Below the pieces are notes generated by a model, which saw only the letters and a list, made by a program, of their open reading frames with translations, was not told where the DNA came from and did not search any database. A stretch of 57,377 bases of DNA, from assembly GCF_011045125.1 (NCBI RefSeq), contig NZ_JAAKZF010000039.1, positions 1-57,377 on the forward strand. The letters are read 5' to 3'. This document shows positions 7,769-17,308 of this stretch, piece by piece. Numbering within the stretch: the stretch's first letter is position 1; the number at the start of each line of letters is the position of its first letter. The translations under genes were made by a program, and so were the position numbers. The DNA comes from Allomesorhizobium camelthorni. Its GTDB lineage: Bacteria > Pseudomonadota > Alphaproteobacteria > Rhizobiales > Rhizobiaceae.

Positions 7769-7844
7769 TGTCCGAAATATGTAGACATTTTTCGGACGCC
7801 TCAAGGCTGGTCTTTGTCCGAAATTCGTGTACATATTTCGGACA
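7769..7844 (+). promoter_or_regulatory. Two tandem palindromic operators of the AbiE operon
   Basis: A 15-base half-site, TGTCCGAAATATGTA (7769-7783), recurs exactly in inverse orientation at 7830-7844. Each outer half-site pairs with a degenerate inner copy, making two palindromes. One spans 7770-7797 (arms GTCCGAAA/TTTCGGAC). The other spans 7815-7844 (perfect 10-base arms TGTCCGAAAT/ATTTCGGACA). The second ends on the A of the antitoxin start codon. AbiEi antitoxins are known to bind paired inverted repeats in their own promoter and repress cooperatively. The arrangement therefore points to negative autoregulation. Confidence 0.82.
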
Positions 7845-8551
7845 TGAGCGAGACTCGATCCGACCTGAAGGCTCTTATCCAAGATCGCATGGCGACAAGT
7901 CCACCACGCACGGTCTGGACGCCTGCGGATTTTCTTGACCTCGGCAATCGCGATGCGGTGGACAAAGTGCTGCAGCGGATGGTCAAGGCCGCTGAGCTGC
8001 GGCGGATTGATCGCGGACTCTACGATCGACCGACGTTCAACACGTTGACCCAGCAGAAAAGCCCACCAGACCCCCGCGGCGTCATCGACGCCGTGGCGCG
8101 GCGCGATCAGATCCGGGTCCTCGTCGACGGCATGACCGCAGCAAATGACCTCGGCCTGACCGACGCGGTGCCGGCCCGCATCGTCGTTCACGCCGACGCG
8201 CGGTTGCGGCCGATTCGCCTTGGCAACCTCGACATCACCTTCCGGCCCACGTCGGCCAGCAAACTCTATTGGGCTGGGCGCCCGGCAATGCGCGTCGTCC
8301 AGGCGCTGCATTGGATGCGCGATATGCTGGGCGAGGATGAGGCGAACCAGAAACTGTTGCGGCGCCTACGCCGATTGCTGAACGATCCCGACCAAGGTGA
8401 CCGCCTCCGCGCCGACTTGGCCGAAGGCCTGCCAACCCTCCCCGCTTGGATGCAAGTTCTGTTGAAGCCCCTGCTGAAGGACGCCGCTGAGGTATCCCAA
8501 GGCCAGATCCAGCCGAGCGGGACGACGCCCCTGAGAATGCCGAGCCAATGA
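7844..8551 (+). CDS. AbiEi-type antitoxin, DUF6088 family
   Basis: A 235-residue protein from ATG 7844. Upstream in-frame codons exist back to 7718, but the operator palindromes lie there, so 7844 is preferred. The N-terminal part (about 1-65) is a winged-helix type DNA-binding region (TWTPADFLDLGNRDAVDKVLQR, ELRRIDRGLYDRP). This is followed by the AbiEi core with TAANDLGLTDAVPARIVVHAD and a C-terminal helical part. It should be the antitoxin of a type IV system, countering the nucleotidyltransferase toxin indirectly and repressing the operon. Its end overlaps the toxin start by 4 bp (ATGA), so the two are translationally coupled. Confidence 0.82.
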   Translation: MSETRSDLKALIQDRMATSPPRTVWTPADFLDLGNRDAVDKVLQRMVKAAELRRIDRGLYDRPTFNTLTQQKSPPDPRGVIDAVARRDQIRVLVDGMTAANDLGLTDAVPARIVVHADARLRPIRLGNLDITFRPTSASKLYWAGRPAMRVVQALHWMRDMLGEDEANQKLLRRLRRLLNDPDQGDRLRADLAEGLPTLPAWMQVLLKPLLKDAAEVSQGQIQPSGTTPLRMPSQ

Positions 8552-8934
8552 ATTCTGCTTACGACCAGGTCCTGAGCGCCGACGCCGAGACAAGAGCGGG
8601 CCTGTTTACAACAACAGCTCAGCGTCTCAACTCCACGCCGCAGAATATCGAAAAAGACTTCTGGGTCTGCTGGACCTTGGACGCGCTGTTCAATGGCCTG
8701 CCTAGCGACAGTCCACGGCTACTCTTCAAGGGAGGCACCTCCCTTTCCAAGGGATTTGGCCTGATCAGCCGGTTCTCGGAAGACATCGACGTCACTGTGT
8801 TCCGCGATGACCTGGGGGAGGGGACGTCGATCGCCGAACTTCAGAACCTCAGTCGCACCAAGCGCGAGGGCAAGCTGGATGCCATCAAGGACGCCTGCAC
8901 GGCCTACATCCAAGGCCTATGGCGACGGCCCTAA
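8548..8934 (+). pseudogene. AbiEii-type nucleotidyltransferase toxin, N-terminal part (frameshifted)
   Basis: 128 codons starting in the ATGA overlap with the antitoxin. It holds the nucleotidyltransferase core: LLFKGGTSLSKGFGLISRFSEDIDVTVF, where the GG-S loop and the ED-D acids bind nucleotide and metal. Reading stops early after ...AYIQG-LWRRP. The rest of the toxin continues in another frame from 8919. One extra C near 8914-8918 would restore ...IQG-PMATALTG..., the expected family sequence. As it stands the toxin is split, and the antitoxin has no intact partner unless the two pieces complement or the base is a sequencing error. Confidence 0.75.
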
Positions 8935-9599
8935 CCGGCTTGGCAGCAGCCGTCGCAGAGCGCACGGGACTGCCGCCCGAAAACTTCCAGGTACGACCCG
9001 ACGACGATGACAGGCAGACCCTCCTGCTTTGGTATCCGGCCGCGACGCCGGTTAAGGCGTATGTCCGTCCGGCGGTAAAGATTGAGTCAGGCGCGAAGTC
9101 GGCACTCGATCCGAACTCGCCGCAGATCATTCGACCCTATGTCGATGAGGACGCGCCAGGTCTCGATCTGAGCGTGGCCAACGTCACTACGGTCGATCCG
9201 GAGCGGACCTTTTGGGACAAGGTCGTGATCCTTCATGGCCTGCGGCGCTGGTTTGAGCGTCGGGGTGAACTGCGTGGTGGCGGACAACGGATCTCGCGCC
9301 ACTATTATGACATTCATCGGCTCATGGAGTCCGAAACCGGCCGCCGGGCGATCGCGAACAAGGATCTTGGCGCCGACTGCGTGGCCCATGCTCGCATGTT
9401 TTTCAACCGCAGGGACTACGACCTTGCATCAGCCGAACCGCCGACCTTCGCCCTGCTGCCACATGACGAAATGGTTGACGCCCTGCGGCGAGACTATATT
9501 GCCATGACGGCCATGATCTTTGGGCCTGTGCCGAATTTCGACTTGGTGCTCGAGAGCGTCCGACGGTTGGAAACCCTGTTGAATGCGCCAGAATGCTGA
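8919..9599 (+). pseudogene. AbiEii-type nucleotidyltransferase toxin, C-terminal part
   Basis: 226 codons beginning at ATG 8919 and overlapping the truncated N-terminal part by 16 bp. The sequence matches the C-terminal two-thirds of AbiEii/AbiGii toxins. It includes the strand VKIESGAKSALDPNSPQ, the VTTVDPERTFWDKVVILHGL motif and RISRHYYDIHRLM, which are conserved around the active site. No good ribosome binding site precedes 8919, though the overlap could permit re-initiation. Together the two parts would give a protein of about 345 residues, the normal length for the family. Confidence 0.75.
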
Positions 9600-9911
9600 C
9601 GTCTAGCCTCCCGCATGTTCGCTTTTTGTGCTTCAAAAGTCGCATAAAAGGGCAGTCTGGAACGACATACCTCTCGGTATGATAAACGGGCCACTTCTCG
9701 GGCTCTATTCGGCAGCTTCTTGCCATGCCGTCGGGGCAACGCGGCGCGGTGCAGTATTGAATTCCGGGATATTGCCGTATGGATCCAGCATCGGATTGGT
9801 CAGCTTGTTGGCCGAGCATTCGTGAAGCAGAACGGCATGAAAATCAAACCGTCGGCGACTTCCCGCTCGGCGCGAAGGATGGGCCTCGACCGTGCCGCGG
9901 CGTGTGCTATC
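9600..9911. other. Intergenic region without recognised gene
   Basis: Between the toxin fragment and the GlxA-type regulator I see no convincing coding sequence, RNA or repeat. Both flanking genes read toward this region, so transcription terminators are expected, but no clear GC hairpin followed by T residues was found. It marks the change from the defence block to the betaine catabolic block and may contain the boundary of an inserted segment. Confidence 0.4.
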
Positions 9912-10862
9912 TCAGGTCATGCGTGCGCGTTGCATCATCGGGGATACGCCGTGGGCCGCACGATAGACACGGGAGAAATGTCCACAATTTGAAAAGCCGC
10001 AAGCAAGCGCCACCTCGGCGATCGCGCATTCAGTCTGCAGGAGCAGATGACGCGCGCGTTCCAGACGCATTTCCATCAAGTATTTCTTGGGCGAGGTGTT
10101 GAGGTAGCTACCGAACAGGCGCTCTATCTGGCGGGTTGATATGCCGAGTTCCTCCGCTACAGCCGATGGCGAAATCGGGTCGTCTATCCTCTTGCGCATG
10201 ATCTCGATCGCCTTGGCGAGATGTTTGTTGCGTACGCCGTTGCGGGACTGAATAGAGACGCGCTGAGCCGCGGTGGCATCGCGCACGGCGTTGTAGACCA
10301 TCTGATCAGCGACTGCGACCGACAGGTCATAGCCATGGTCAAGCTCGATCAGGTGCAGCATCAAATCGGCAGTGGCGGTGCCGCCGGACGCAGTGATGAA
10401 TTTCTCATCCGCGACGAAAACGTTGCGCACCAGATTCACGTCGGGGAACTCCTCCATGAAGCCGTCGTGGTACTCCCAATGAATCGCGGCCTTCAGGCCA
10501 TCGAGAAACCCCGCCTTTGCTAGGACATAAGCGCCAGAACACAGTGCCCCGATCCGGGTCCCGTGTGCCCGTTCGCGGCGCAGAGCGGCCAGCAGGCTGC
10601 GTGTGTCCTGGCGTTGCATGTTGATCCCGGACAGGACGAACAGCCGGTCGCAGGAAGGCAGCCTATCGAAGCGATGATGGACCAAGGTGACGATGCCGTT
10701 CGAACTGACGGCCGTCTCGCCGTTGGCCGAAGCGAAGGACCAGCGATATAGCTCCTTGCCGCCGATCAGATTGGCGATACGCAGCGGCTCCACGGCGCAG
10801 GAAAACGCCAGGTGGGTAAACTCCTCGACGAGAGCAAAGACAAAATGTTGCGAGCCCGTCAT
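9912..10862 (-). CDS. GlxA-family AraC-type regulator (GbdR/CdhR-like)
   Basis: 316 residues from ATG 10862. The N-terminal ~190 residues are a DJ-1/PfpI-like domain (FVFALVEEFTHLAFSCAVEPLRIAN, and GALCSGAYVLAKAGFLDG with the nucleophile-elbow Cys). The C-terminal ~110 residues form an AraC HTH pair (SPSAVAEELGISTRQIERLFG; IAEVALACGFSNCGHFSRVYRAAHGVSP). GlxA-type activators such as GbdR, CdhR and ArgR respond to betaine, carnitine or arginine. It lies 61 bp downstream of proX on the same strand and is probably co-transcribed with the transporter, so it likely senses the imported amine and activates the nearby catabolic genes. Confidence 0.85.
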   Translation of the reverse strand: MTGSQHFVFALVEEFTHLAFSCAVEPLRIANLIGGKELYRWSFASANGETAVSSNGIVTLVHHRFDRLPSCDRLFVLSGINMQRQDTRSLLAALRRERAHGTRIGALCSGAYVLAKAGFLDGLKAAIHWEYHDGFMEEFPDVNLVRNVFVADEKFITASGGTATADLMLHLIELDHGYDLSVAVADQMVYNAVRDATAAQRVSIQSRNGVRNKHLAKAIEIMRKRIDDPISPSAVAEELGISTRQIERLFGSYLNTSPKKYLMEMRLERARHLLLQTECAIAEVALACGFSNCGHFSRVYRAAHGVSPMMQRARMT

Positions 10863-10923
10863 TCGCAGGCATCTCCGACATGATGCGCTGCGCGGCAGTT
10901 TTCCGCGTAGCGCCTTGGTCGCA

Positions 10924-11910
10924 CTATTTCGCCGCGGCGCGGGCGGCTTCCAACCAGCCGTCGTAATCGGCGCGGTGTGCTTCGATCCAGTCATCGACAT
11001 GGCGGTCGATGTCTGCCGAGCTATCTTCGCCGTCTGCGATCTGCTTGTTCTCGGCCGAGATGTCCTTGATGTCGATCTTGGCGATCTCGAACAGCTTCGC
11101 GGCAGCGGGATTTGCCTTGAGGAAATCGTTGCGGGCGACGATCCGCAGGTTGTCCACGGCAAAGCCAAGGTTCTTACCGTCGAACTCAGTGTTTCCCTTG
11201 CCGCCATCCGGCAGAGAGGTGTAGGGCACGCTCAGCCATTCGACGTCCTTGCCGGGAACCAGAGCGCCAGATACCCAGTAGGGCGTCCAGGTATAGTAGA
11301 GAACCGGATTGCCGTTCTTTTGGCGTGCGATCGTGTCGGCGATGATCGCGTTGTATTCACCCTGGTTGTGCGTGATGGTGTCGCGCAAGCCAAACTCGGT
11401 TAGCTGGTGCTCGATGACGCGTTCGCAACCCCAGCCCGGAACGCATCCAGCGAGATCGGCCTTTCCGTCGCCATTTTCGTCGAATTTCGCGGCAACAGCA
11501 GGGTCCTTCAGATCGCCAAGGTTCTTGATGCCGGAATCGTAGCTTGCCTTGTCGATGAGGTAGCCCTGAAGGGCACCTTCAACGAGGGTGCCGACCTTGG
11601 TCATCACCTCTGTACCGCCAGATTCCTGGAAGAACGTGTCGTGTAGTTGATCCCAGCTATTGGGGAAGAAATCCGCATCGCCAGTGCCTACAGCGAGATG
11701 TGCGGTCTGCGCTATAACCTCCTGAGGCGTTGCTACGGTGTAACCGAGATCTTCGAGCGCCCGGAAAACGATCCGCGCCTGGAACATTTCCTCGATGGTT
11801 GGCTGTATCACGGGGCGGGCAGTGACCCCATCGCCCGGCTTTTCCTGTGCCAGAAGCGGGGACGTAGCGAGCGACAACGCGAGCGCTGTCGTAGTTGCGA
11901 AAAGTCTCAT
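10924..11910 (-). CDS. proX: Glycine betaine/proline-type ABC transporter substrate-binding protein ProX
   Basis: 328 residues. The start at 11910 makes an ATGA overlap with proW and begins a clean signal peptide ([22 protein letters not shown]). An upstream in-frame start would bury that signal. The mature protein has the ProX/OpuAC layout, including [35 protein letters not shown] and [22 protein letters not shown]. These aromatic residues form the cage that binds a quaternary ammonium group. It should capture betaine-type solutes in the periplasm and hand them to ProWV. A paralogue lies at 22729-23706. Confidence 0.9.
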   Translation of the reverse strand: MRLFATTTALALSLATSPLLAQEKPGDGVTARPVIQPTIEEMFQARIVFRALEDLGYTVATPQEVIAQTAHLAVGTGDADFFPNSWDQLHDTFFQESGGTEVMTKVGTLVEGALQGYLIDKASYDSGIKNLGDLKDPAVAAKFDENGDGKADLAGCVPGWGCERVIEHQLTEFGLRDTITHNQGEYNAIIADTIARQKNGNPVLYYTWTPYWVSGALVPGKDVEWLSVPYTSLPDGGKGNTEFDGKNLGFAVDNLRIVARNDFLKANPAAAKLFEIAKIDIKDISAENKQIADGEDSSADIDRHVDDWIEAHRADYDGWLEAARAAAK

Positions 11911-12890
11911 GTTGCTTCTCCATGTTGAACTTGCGAGCGGTTGGTTTCTTGGCGACTGCGTTGAAGCAGGCGCAGGACGAGCCCGATCGGCCCCGACTGC
12001 CACCAATGGCGGTGTCCGCGCTCCCGCCCGGAGCGGCCAAGCCCTTGAGTGATGCGGTCGAGAACGATGGCGAGTATGACAATGCCGAGTCCGCCGACGA
12101 TGGCCTTGCCCGCATCGAGTCGCCCCATGGCGCGAAGCACCTCGTTGCCGAGACCCTGAACAGCGATCATCGAAGCTATGACGACCATGGAGAGCGACAG
12201 CATGATCGTCTGGTTGAGCCCGGCAAAGATCGTTGGCGTCGCCAGCGGCAGTTCGACCTTGAACATGATCTGGCTGGGCGAGGCTCCGAAAGCGCGCGCA
12301 GCCTCGACAACACTGGGGTCTACCCCGCGGATGCCGAGCGAGGTGAGGCGCACAAGCGGTGCTAGGGCGAAAATGATTGTCACAATCACGCCGGAGACAT
12401 TTCCAATGCCGACAAGCATCACGACAGGAACGAGGTAGACGAAGGCCGGGATCGTTTGCATTGTGTCAAGGACAGGTCTGATCGCAGCTTCAAAACGATC
12501 GCTCTTGCCTGCGAGGATCCCCAGGGGCAGGCCGATAATCACGCACAGGATGACTGCCGAGATCACAATGGCGAGTGTCGTCATCGCAAGCGACCAGGCC
12601 GTCGGATCGAGCAAGCCCAGCGCTATGAGACATGCGGCAACCAAGATCGCCACCCGTCCCCCGGCAAGCTGCCACGCGATCAACGCCAAAAACACAAGCA
12701 TGATCGTCGGCGGCACAGCATGCAACGCAGCGTCGATCTGGCCGATCATCTGGCCAAAGAAGTTCTTGATCGGCTGGATTGCTTCGCGATTCGCGATCGC
12801 CCATTGCTTGATGCCGTCTGACCGCGCGTCGATATCGAGGTCTATAGAGGCAAAAGGATTGAGCCAGTCGAAAGTTTCGTTGTCCGCCAT
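11907..12890 (-). CDS. proW: Glycine betaine/proline-type ABC transporter permease ProW
   Basis: 327 residues. ATG 12890 overlaps the proV stop as TGATG; a GTG one codon upstream (12893) is also possible. There is an N-terminal soluble stretch, then at least six membrane helices, with the binding-protein-dependent transport EAA loop [32 protein letters not shown] in two parts. The protein has a long C-terminal tail rich in Arg and Gln (after [12 protein letters not shown]). It forms the membrane channel of the ProVWX importer. The tail beyond the last helix is longer than usual and may be an annotation-neutral extension running into proX. Confidence 0.88.
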   Translation of the reverse strand: MADNETFDWLNPFASIDLDIDARSDGIKQWAIANREAIQPIKNFFGQMIGQIDAALHAVPPTIMLVFLALIAWQLAGGRVAILVAACLIALGLLDPTAWSLAMTTLAIVISAVILCVIIGLPLGILAGKSDRFEAAIRPVLDTMQTIPAFVYLVPVVMLVGIGNVSGVIVTIIFALAPLVRLTSLGIRGVDPSVVEAARAFGASPSQIMFKVELPLATPTIFAGLNQTIMLSLSMVVIASMIAVQGLGNEVLRAMGRLDAGKAIVGGLGIVILAIVLDRITQGLGRSGRERGHRHWWQSGPIGLVLRLLQRSRQETNRSQVQHGEAT

Positions 12891-13978
12891 CACTGCGCCC
12901 CCATTGTCGCGGGCGCTACGTCCTCACGCCCTTGAATGCCGCGCAGAAGCGCCTTCTTGGTCACGACCCCGACGCTTGCGCCCTCGGCCTTCACAAGGAT
13001 CGGATGGTCAGTGCCGATGGCGAGATCAACCAGCGTGTTGAGCTTGTCTTCCGGCTTCGCCACCGGCCATTGGCCAGGATCAGTCTGCCCGTTGGCCTGG
13101 CAGTACTGAGCGAAAGGCTGCATGATGCGCGCAGCCGTGACGAGATCCAGCTTGGAGATGCCGGCCACGAAATCCGCAACATAGTCGTCGGCAGGCTGGG
13201 TCACGATCTCCTCCGGCGTGCCAATCTGCACCAGAACGCCGTCCTTCATGATCGCGATGCGGTCGCCGATGCGGATCGCCTCGTCGAGATCATGGGTGAT
13301 GAAGACGGTTGTCTTGTGCAACTCAGCGGAAAGCTCCATGAAGGTCGTCTGCAATTGCCGGCGGATCAGCGGATCGAGCGCGGAAAACGGCTCGTCCATC
13401 AGCAGAATCGTGGGATCGGCGGCGATGGCTCGCGCGAGGCCCACGCGCTGCTGCATGCCGCCGGAGAGCTCGTCCGGATATTTTTGATCCCAGCCGGTGA
13501 GTTCCACGGCATCGATGGCGCGTTTGGCGACCTTGACGCGCTCCGCTTCCGCAACTCCGCGCACTTCGAGCGCGAAGACGACATTGTCGCGCACCGACCG
13601 GTGTGGCATCAGCGCCATGTTCTGAAAGACCATGCCGATCTTCTCGGCCCGCAGGGCGCGCAATTCCCTCTGCGACATCGCGTTGACGTTCTGGTCCTCG
13701 ATGAACACCGAGCCGGCCGTAGGCTCGATCAGCCGGTTGATATGCCGGATCAGGGTCGATTTGCCCGAGCCTGATAGGCCCATGATGCAGAAGATCTCAC
13801 CGCGAGCGACGCTGAAGGACGCGTCGCGCACGCCGACAATGCAGTTGCAGCGGTCCCGGATTTCGTCCTTCGACAAACCCTGGCTCCGCACCGCGTCCAT
13901 CGCCTGCTGCGACTGCACGCCAAAGATTTTCCAGATGCCGTCGCAGCGGATCACGACTTCTCGGCTATTTCCGGTCAA
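12890..13978 (-). CDS. proV: Glycine betaine/proline-type ABC transporter ATP-binding protein ProV
   Basis: The TTG at 13978 is chosen because a strong GGGAGG site lies seven bases upstream; an in-frame ATG at 14053 would add 25 poorly conserved residues. Walker A is GLSGSGKST, the Q-loop is [11 protein letters not shown], the signature is [14 protein letters not shown] and Walker B is [13 protein letters not shown]. The insert [27 protein letters not shown] before Walker A is typical of betaine/proline ProV proteins. The C-terminus after [13 protein letters not shown] has a CBS-like regulatory region. It powers uptake with ProW and ProX. The gene begins the operon that reads proV-proW-proX-glxA type regulator. 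Confidence 0.88.
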   Translation of the reverse strand: MTGNSREVVIRCDGIWKIFGVQSQQAMDAVRSQGLSKDEIRDRCNCIVGVRDASFSVARGEIFCIMGLSGSGKSTLIRHINRLIEPTAGSVFIEDQNVNAMSQRELRALRAEKIGMVFQNMALMPHRSVRDNVVFALEVRGVAEAERVKVAKRAIDAVELTGWDQKYPDELSGGMQQRVGLARAIAADPTILLMDEPFSALDPLIRRQLQTTFMELSAELHKTTVFITHDLDEAIRIGDRIAIMKDGVLVQIGTPEEIVTQPADDYVADFVAGISKLDLVTAARIMQPFAQYCQANGQTDPGQWPVAKPEDKLNTLVDLAIGTDHPILVKAEGASVGVVTKKALLRGIQGREDVAPATMGAQ

Positions 13979-14163
13979 ACGGCTGCCTCCCTTTTCCGGT
14001 TGAGGCTTTTCCCCTGAAGGATCAAAACCACAAAAAAGCCCTGTAGACAACATGTATTTCTTCAGACTACAACATGGTGCCAGCGGACACTCTGTGAAAC
14101 CCAGAGACGCCAGCTATCGCGTGACGCCGTTTCGGACGAGACAGAGGCGGGAGGAGGCGTGCA

Positions 14164-14886
14164 GTGAGCGACGACACCAGGAGTAAAAAGGCGATCTGCC
14201 TGGAGGATCTGCAGCGGCGGATCCTCACCCAGGAACTCGATCCTGGCAGCTACCTCGACGAGTCCAAGATCTCCGAGGCCTATCAGATCTCCCGTCCCCC
14301 GCTGCGAGAGGTTCTGCGCCAACTCGCGGGCGACGGCTATGTCGTGCTCCACGAGAACCGCGGCGCGCAGGTCGCGCCAATGACGCACAAGACGCTCAGG
14401 AATTTCTTTGTCGCCGCGCCGATGATTTATTCGGCCGTGACGCGACTGGCCGCCGAGCACGCAAAGCCCAGCCAGATCATGCGGCTCAAGGATACGCAGC
14501 TTCTCTTTCGCGCCGCTATCCGCGACGGCGATACGGCCGGGCGCGCGCTGATGAACGAGCGCTTCCACGCGATCCTTGGGGAGATGGCGGACAATGAGTA
14601 TCTGATGCCAAGCCTGCGCCGCCTTCTGATCGACCATACCCGGATCGGCATGACCTTCTACAATTCGCGCAAAGTGGCACTGGCTGAGCAGCGCGCGGTC
14701 GCCGCCGACCAGCATGACCAGTTCATCGCTTTGATCGAGGCAGGCGACGCTGATGCGGCCGCCGAACTGGCCGTCGCGCATTGGGAACTGTCGCGCGCCG
14801 AGATCGAACATTTCGTCACCCCCACAGCCATCAATATTCCGCTTGGCCGCGCGCCGGACGTTCAGGATCAAAGAGGAGCGTCATGA
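14164..14886 (+). CDS. GntR-family regulator, FCD (FadR-type) subgroup
   Basis: 240 residues from GTG 14164 with a GGAGGAGG-like site just upstream. The N-terminal winged helix (LEDLQRRILTQELDPGSYLDESKISEAYQISRPPLREVLRQLAGDGYVVLHENRGAQV) is followed by a helical FCD effector domain with metal-ligand histidines (ERFHAILGEMADN, DQHDQFIALIEAGD, AVAHWELSRAEIEHF). It is divergent from proVWX and its stop overlaps the start of the downstream DapA-family gene (ATGA). It probably controls its own operon, and perhaps the transporter, in response to a small organic acid. Confidence 0.86.
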   Translation: MSDDTRSKKAICLEDLQRRILTQELDPGSYLDESKISEAYQISRPPLREVLRQLAGDGYVVLHENRGAQVAPMTHKTLRNFFVAAPMIYSAVTRLAAEHAKPSQIMRLKDTQLLFRAAIRDGDTAGRALMNERFHAILGEMADNEYLMPSLRRLLIDHTRIGMTFYNSRKVALAEQRAVAADQHDQFIALIEAGDADAAAELAVAHWELSRAEIEHFVTPTAINIPLGRAPDVQDQRGAS

Positions 14887-15812
14887 AGTTCGAGGGCATC
14901 TACACACCCGTCATCACACCTCACCGTGAGGACGGCACCATCGACCGCGACGCCTTCGCCGCGATGATCGAGCATCTGATCAACTCGGGCGTTCACGGCA
15001 TCATCAACGGCGGTTCGACCGGCGAATACTACGCCCAGTCGATGGAGGAACGGATCGAAATGGCGACGCTCGCCAGCGAGGTGATCGGTGGCAGAGTGGT
15101 GCTGGTTATCGGCACCGGCGCGATCCGGCTGCCGGATTCGATCACGATGGCTGAGACGGCTGCCAAGATCAGTGCCGATGCGATCCTAGTAGGCTCACCG
15201 CCCTATTCGGTTCCGACCGAAGGTGAGAATGCTCTCAATGCTCTCGCAATCGACCGGGCAGCTGACCTGCCGATCATGCTCTACAACTATCCCGGCCGCA
15301 TGGGCATCAACATGGGCGAGGAGTTCCTCGACCGCGTCGGTCGTAGCCGCAATTTCTGCGCCATCAAGGAAAGCTCGGGCGACATCAACCGTGTCCACCT
15401 GCTGGCGCGCGACTATCCTCATATACAAATGTCCTGCGGCATGGACGATCAGGCGCTGGAATTCTTCGCCTGGGGTGCACGGAGCTGGGTCTGCGGGGGA
15501 TCGAATTTTCTGGCGGCCGAGCACATGGCGCTGTGGAAGGCCTGCGCGGTCGAAGGCAACTTCGACAAGGGCCGCCGGATCATGTCGGCGCTGATGCCGC
15601 TCATGCGCGTTCTCGAACAGGGCGGAAAGTTCATCCAGTGCATCAAGCACGGCTGCGAGATGGACGGTTTGCGCGCCGGGCCGCCGCGTCCGCCGCTGAA
15701 GGCCCTGAACAAGGACGACAAGCGGCAGCTTGAACAGGTGGTGCGTGTCCTGAAACGAGCCGTCGCCGCCATTGATGACGAACCCACGTTAAAACTGAGA
15801 GCTGCCGAATGA
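14883..15812 (+). CDS. DapA-family aldolase/deaminase, candidate pyrroline-4-hydroxy-2-carboxylate deaminase
   Basis: 309 residues. ATG 14883 sits in an ATGA overlap with the GntR gene. It is a TIM barrel of the dihydrodipicolinate synthase/N-acetylneuraminate lyase family: GSTGEYYAQS binds the keto acid, LYNYPGRMG supplies the catalytic Tyr, and CAIKESSGD supplies the Schiff-base Lys. The next gene is an aldehyde dehydrogenase, and an HpbD-like hydroxyproline-betaine epimerase lies in the same region. Deamination of 1-pyrroline-4-hydroxy-2-carboxylate to 2-oxoglutarate semialdehyde is therefore an attractive role. Other DapA-family lyase reactions cannot be excluded. Confidence 0.8.
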   Translation: MKFEGIYTPVITPHREDGTIDRDAFAAMIEHLINSGVHGIINGGSTGEYYAQSMEERIEMATLASEVIGGRVVLVIGTGAIRLPDSITMAETAAKISADAILVGSPPYSVPTEGENALNALAIDRAADLPIMLYNYPGRMGINMGEEFLDRVGRSRNFCAIKESSGDINRVHLLARDYPHIQMSCGMDDQALEFFAWGARSWVCGGSNFLAAEHMALWKACAVEGNFDKGRRIMSALMPLMRVLEQGGKFIQCIKHGCEMDGLRAGPPRPPLKALNKDDKRQLEQVVRVLKRAVAAIDDEPTLKLRAAE

Positions 15813-17308
15813 CCGATCTTCTGACGACCGAGGAATACAAGGCCATCGCTGCTGGACTGAACTTGCCGACGCAGGCTTTTATCGACGGCAGTTTCCGTCC
15901 TGCGAAGTCGGGCAGGACTTTCGACACGCTCAACCCGGCGACCGGCGAGGTGCTCGCGAAGGTCGCTGCGTGCGGCGCCGAGGACGTAGACTATGCCGTC
16001 CTAAAGGCGCGCGACGCCTTCGAGGATGGCCGCTGGTCTCGCCTGCAGCCGCGCGAGCGCAAGGAGGTGCTGATCCGGCTCGCCAAGCTGATCAAGCGCA
16101 ATACGCGCGAACTGGCGGTCATGGAAAGCCTCGATAGCGGCAAGACGATCTACGATTGCGAAACCGTGGACGTGCCGGAGACCATCCACTGCCTGACCTG
16201 GCACGCGGAACTGACCGACAAGATTTACGATCAGGTCTCCCCGGCCTCGGACAACCACATCGCCATGATCGTGCGGGAACCCGTGGGCGTCGTCGGCCTT
16301 GTCCTGCCGTGGAACTTCCCACTCCTGATGCTCGCCTGGAAGATCGGACCGGCCCTTGCTTCCGGTTGCTCGATCATCGTGAAGCCCGCGGAGGAGACCT
16401 CGCTCACCGCGCTGCGCGTGGCCGAACTGGCGATGGAGGCGGGGGTGCCATCGGGCGTTTTCAACGTCCTGCCCGGCAGCGGGCCGGATGTCGGCGAGCC
16501 CCTCGGGCGTCACATGGACGTGGACATGATATCCTTCACCGGCTCCACCGAGACGGGCCGGCGTTTCCTGCGCTACGCCTCGGACTCGAACCTGAAGGAA
16601 GTGACGCTCGAGATGGGGGGCAAGAATCCGGCGATTGTACTGGACGATGCCGATAACGTCGATCGCGTGGCGGCCCACATCGTCAACGGCGCCTTCTGGA
16701 ACATGGGCGAAAACTGCTCGGCATCGTCGCGGCTGATTGTTCAAAAGGGCATCAAAGACGCGCTTCTGAAACGTATCCTAGCCCATGCCCGCGAATGGCC
16801 GGTTGGCGATCCGCTCGACCCCGCGAACCGTGTCGGCCCCCTGGTGTCGAAGACGCATTTCGACAAGGTCTCCTCCTATCTCGGCAAAGGACCCAAGGTG
16901 CTTCTGGGCGGCAAGGCAGATGCAGGCTTCGTGGAGCCTACCATCCTCGACATTTCCGACCGCGATGCTCCGCAGGTCCGCGAGGAGATCTTCGGCCCCG
17001 TCCTGTCGGTCCTGACGGTGGATAATTTCGACGAGGCGATCGCGCTCGCGAACGACACGCAGTATGGGCTTGCCGCCTCGATCTTCACGTCGAACGCAAA
17101 GCGCGCGATTCGTGGCGCGCGGGCGATCCGGGCCGGGACTGTCACCGTCAACAGCTTCGGAGAGGGCGATATCTCGACTCCTTTCGGCGGCTTCAAGGCG
17201 AGCGGCTTCGGCGGGCGCGACAACGGCGTCCAGGCGCACGATCAATACACTCAGATCAAGACGATCTGGGTCGACCTTTCCGACGATGCCGACGAGGCCG
17301 TGGCTTGA
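15809..17308 (+). CDS. NAD(P)-dependent aldehyde dehydrogenase
   Basis: 499 residues, overlapping the preceding gene by 4 bp. All ALDH hallmarks are present: the VGLVLPWNFPLLMLAWKIGPAL segment in the cofactor fold, FTGSTETGRRFL, the general-base Glu in LEMGGKNP, the catalytic C303 in GENCSASS and the EEIFGPVLSV motif. It oxidises an aldehyde to the acid. The sequence is close to gamma-glutamyl-aminobutyraldehyde (PuuC-like) and 2-oxoglutarate-semialdehyde type enzymes. Its place between a DapA-family enzyme and a FAD oxidoreductase fits oxidation of a semialdehyde to 2-oxoglutarate or to a GABA-like product. Confidence 0.88.
   Translation: MTDLLTTEEYKAIAAGLNLPTQAFIDGSFRPAKSGRTFDTLNPATGEVLAKVAACGAEDVDYAVLKARDAFEDGRWSRLQPRERKEVLIRLAKLIKRNTRELAVMESLDSGKTIYDCETVDVPETIHCLTWHAELTDKIYDQVSPASDNHIAMIVREPVGVVGLVLPWNFPLLMLAWKIGPALASGCSIIVKPAEETSLTALRVAELAMEAGVPSGVFNVLPGSGPDVGEPLGRHMDVDMISFTGSTETGRRFLRYASDSNLKEVTLEMGGKNPAIVLDDADNVDRVAAHIVNGAFWNMGENCSASSRLIVQKGIKDALLKRILAHAREWPVGDPLDPANRVGPLVSKTHFDKVSSYLGKGPKVLLGGKADAGFVEPTILDISDRDAPQVREEIFGPVLSVLTVDNFDEAIALANDTQYGLAASIFTSNAKRAIRGARAIRAGTVTVNSFGEGDISTPFGGFKASGFGGRDNGVQAHDQYTQIKTIWVDLSDDADEAVA

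Noticed and set aside
7769-7844. CRISPR-like repeat
   Set aside because: Only two palindromes with inverted half-sites at a promoter; no regular spacers or cas genes.
9403-9819. 138-residue minus-strand frame opposite the toxin end
   Set aside because: It runs antisense to conserved AbiEii sequence and has no recognisable domain.
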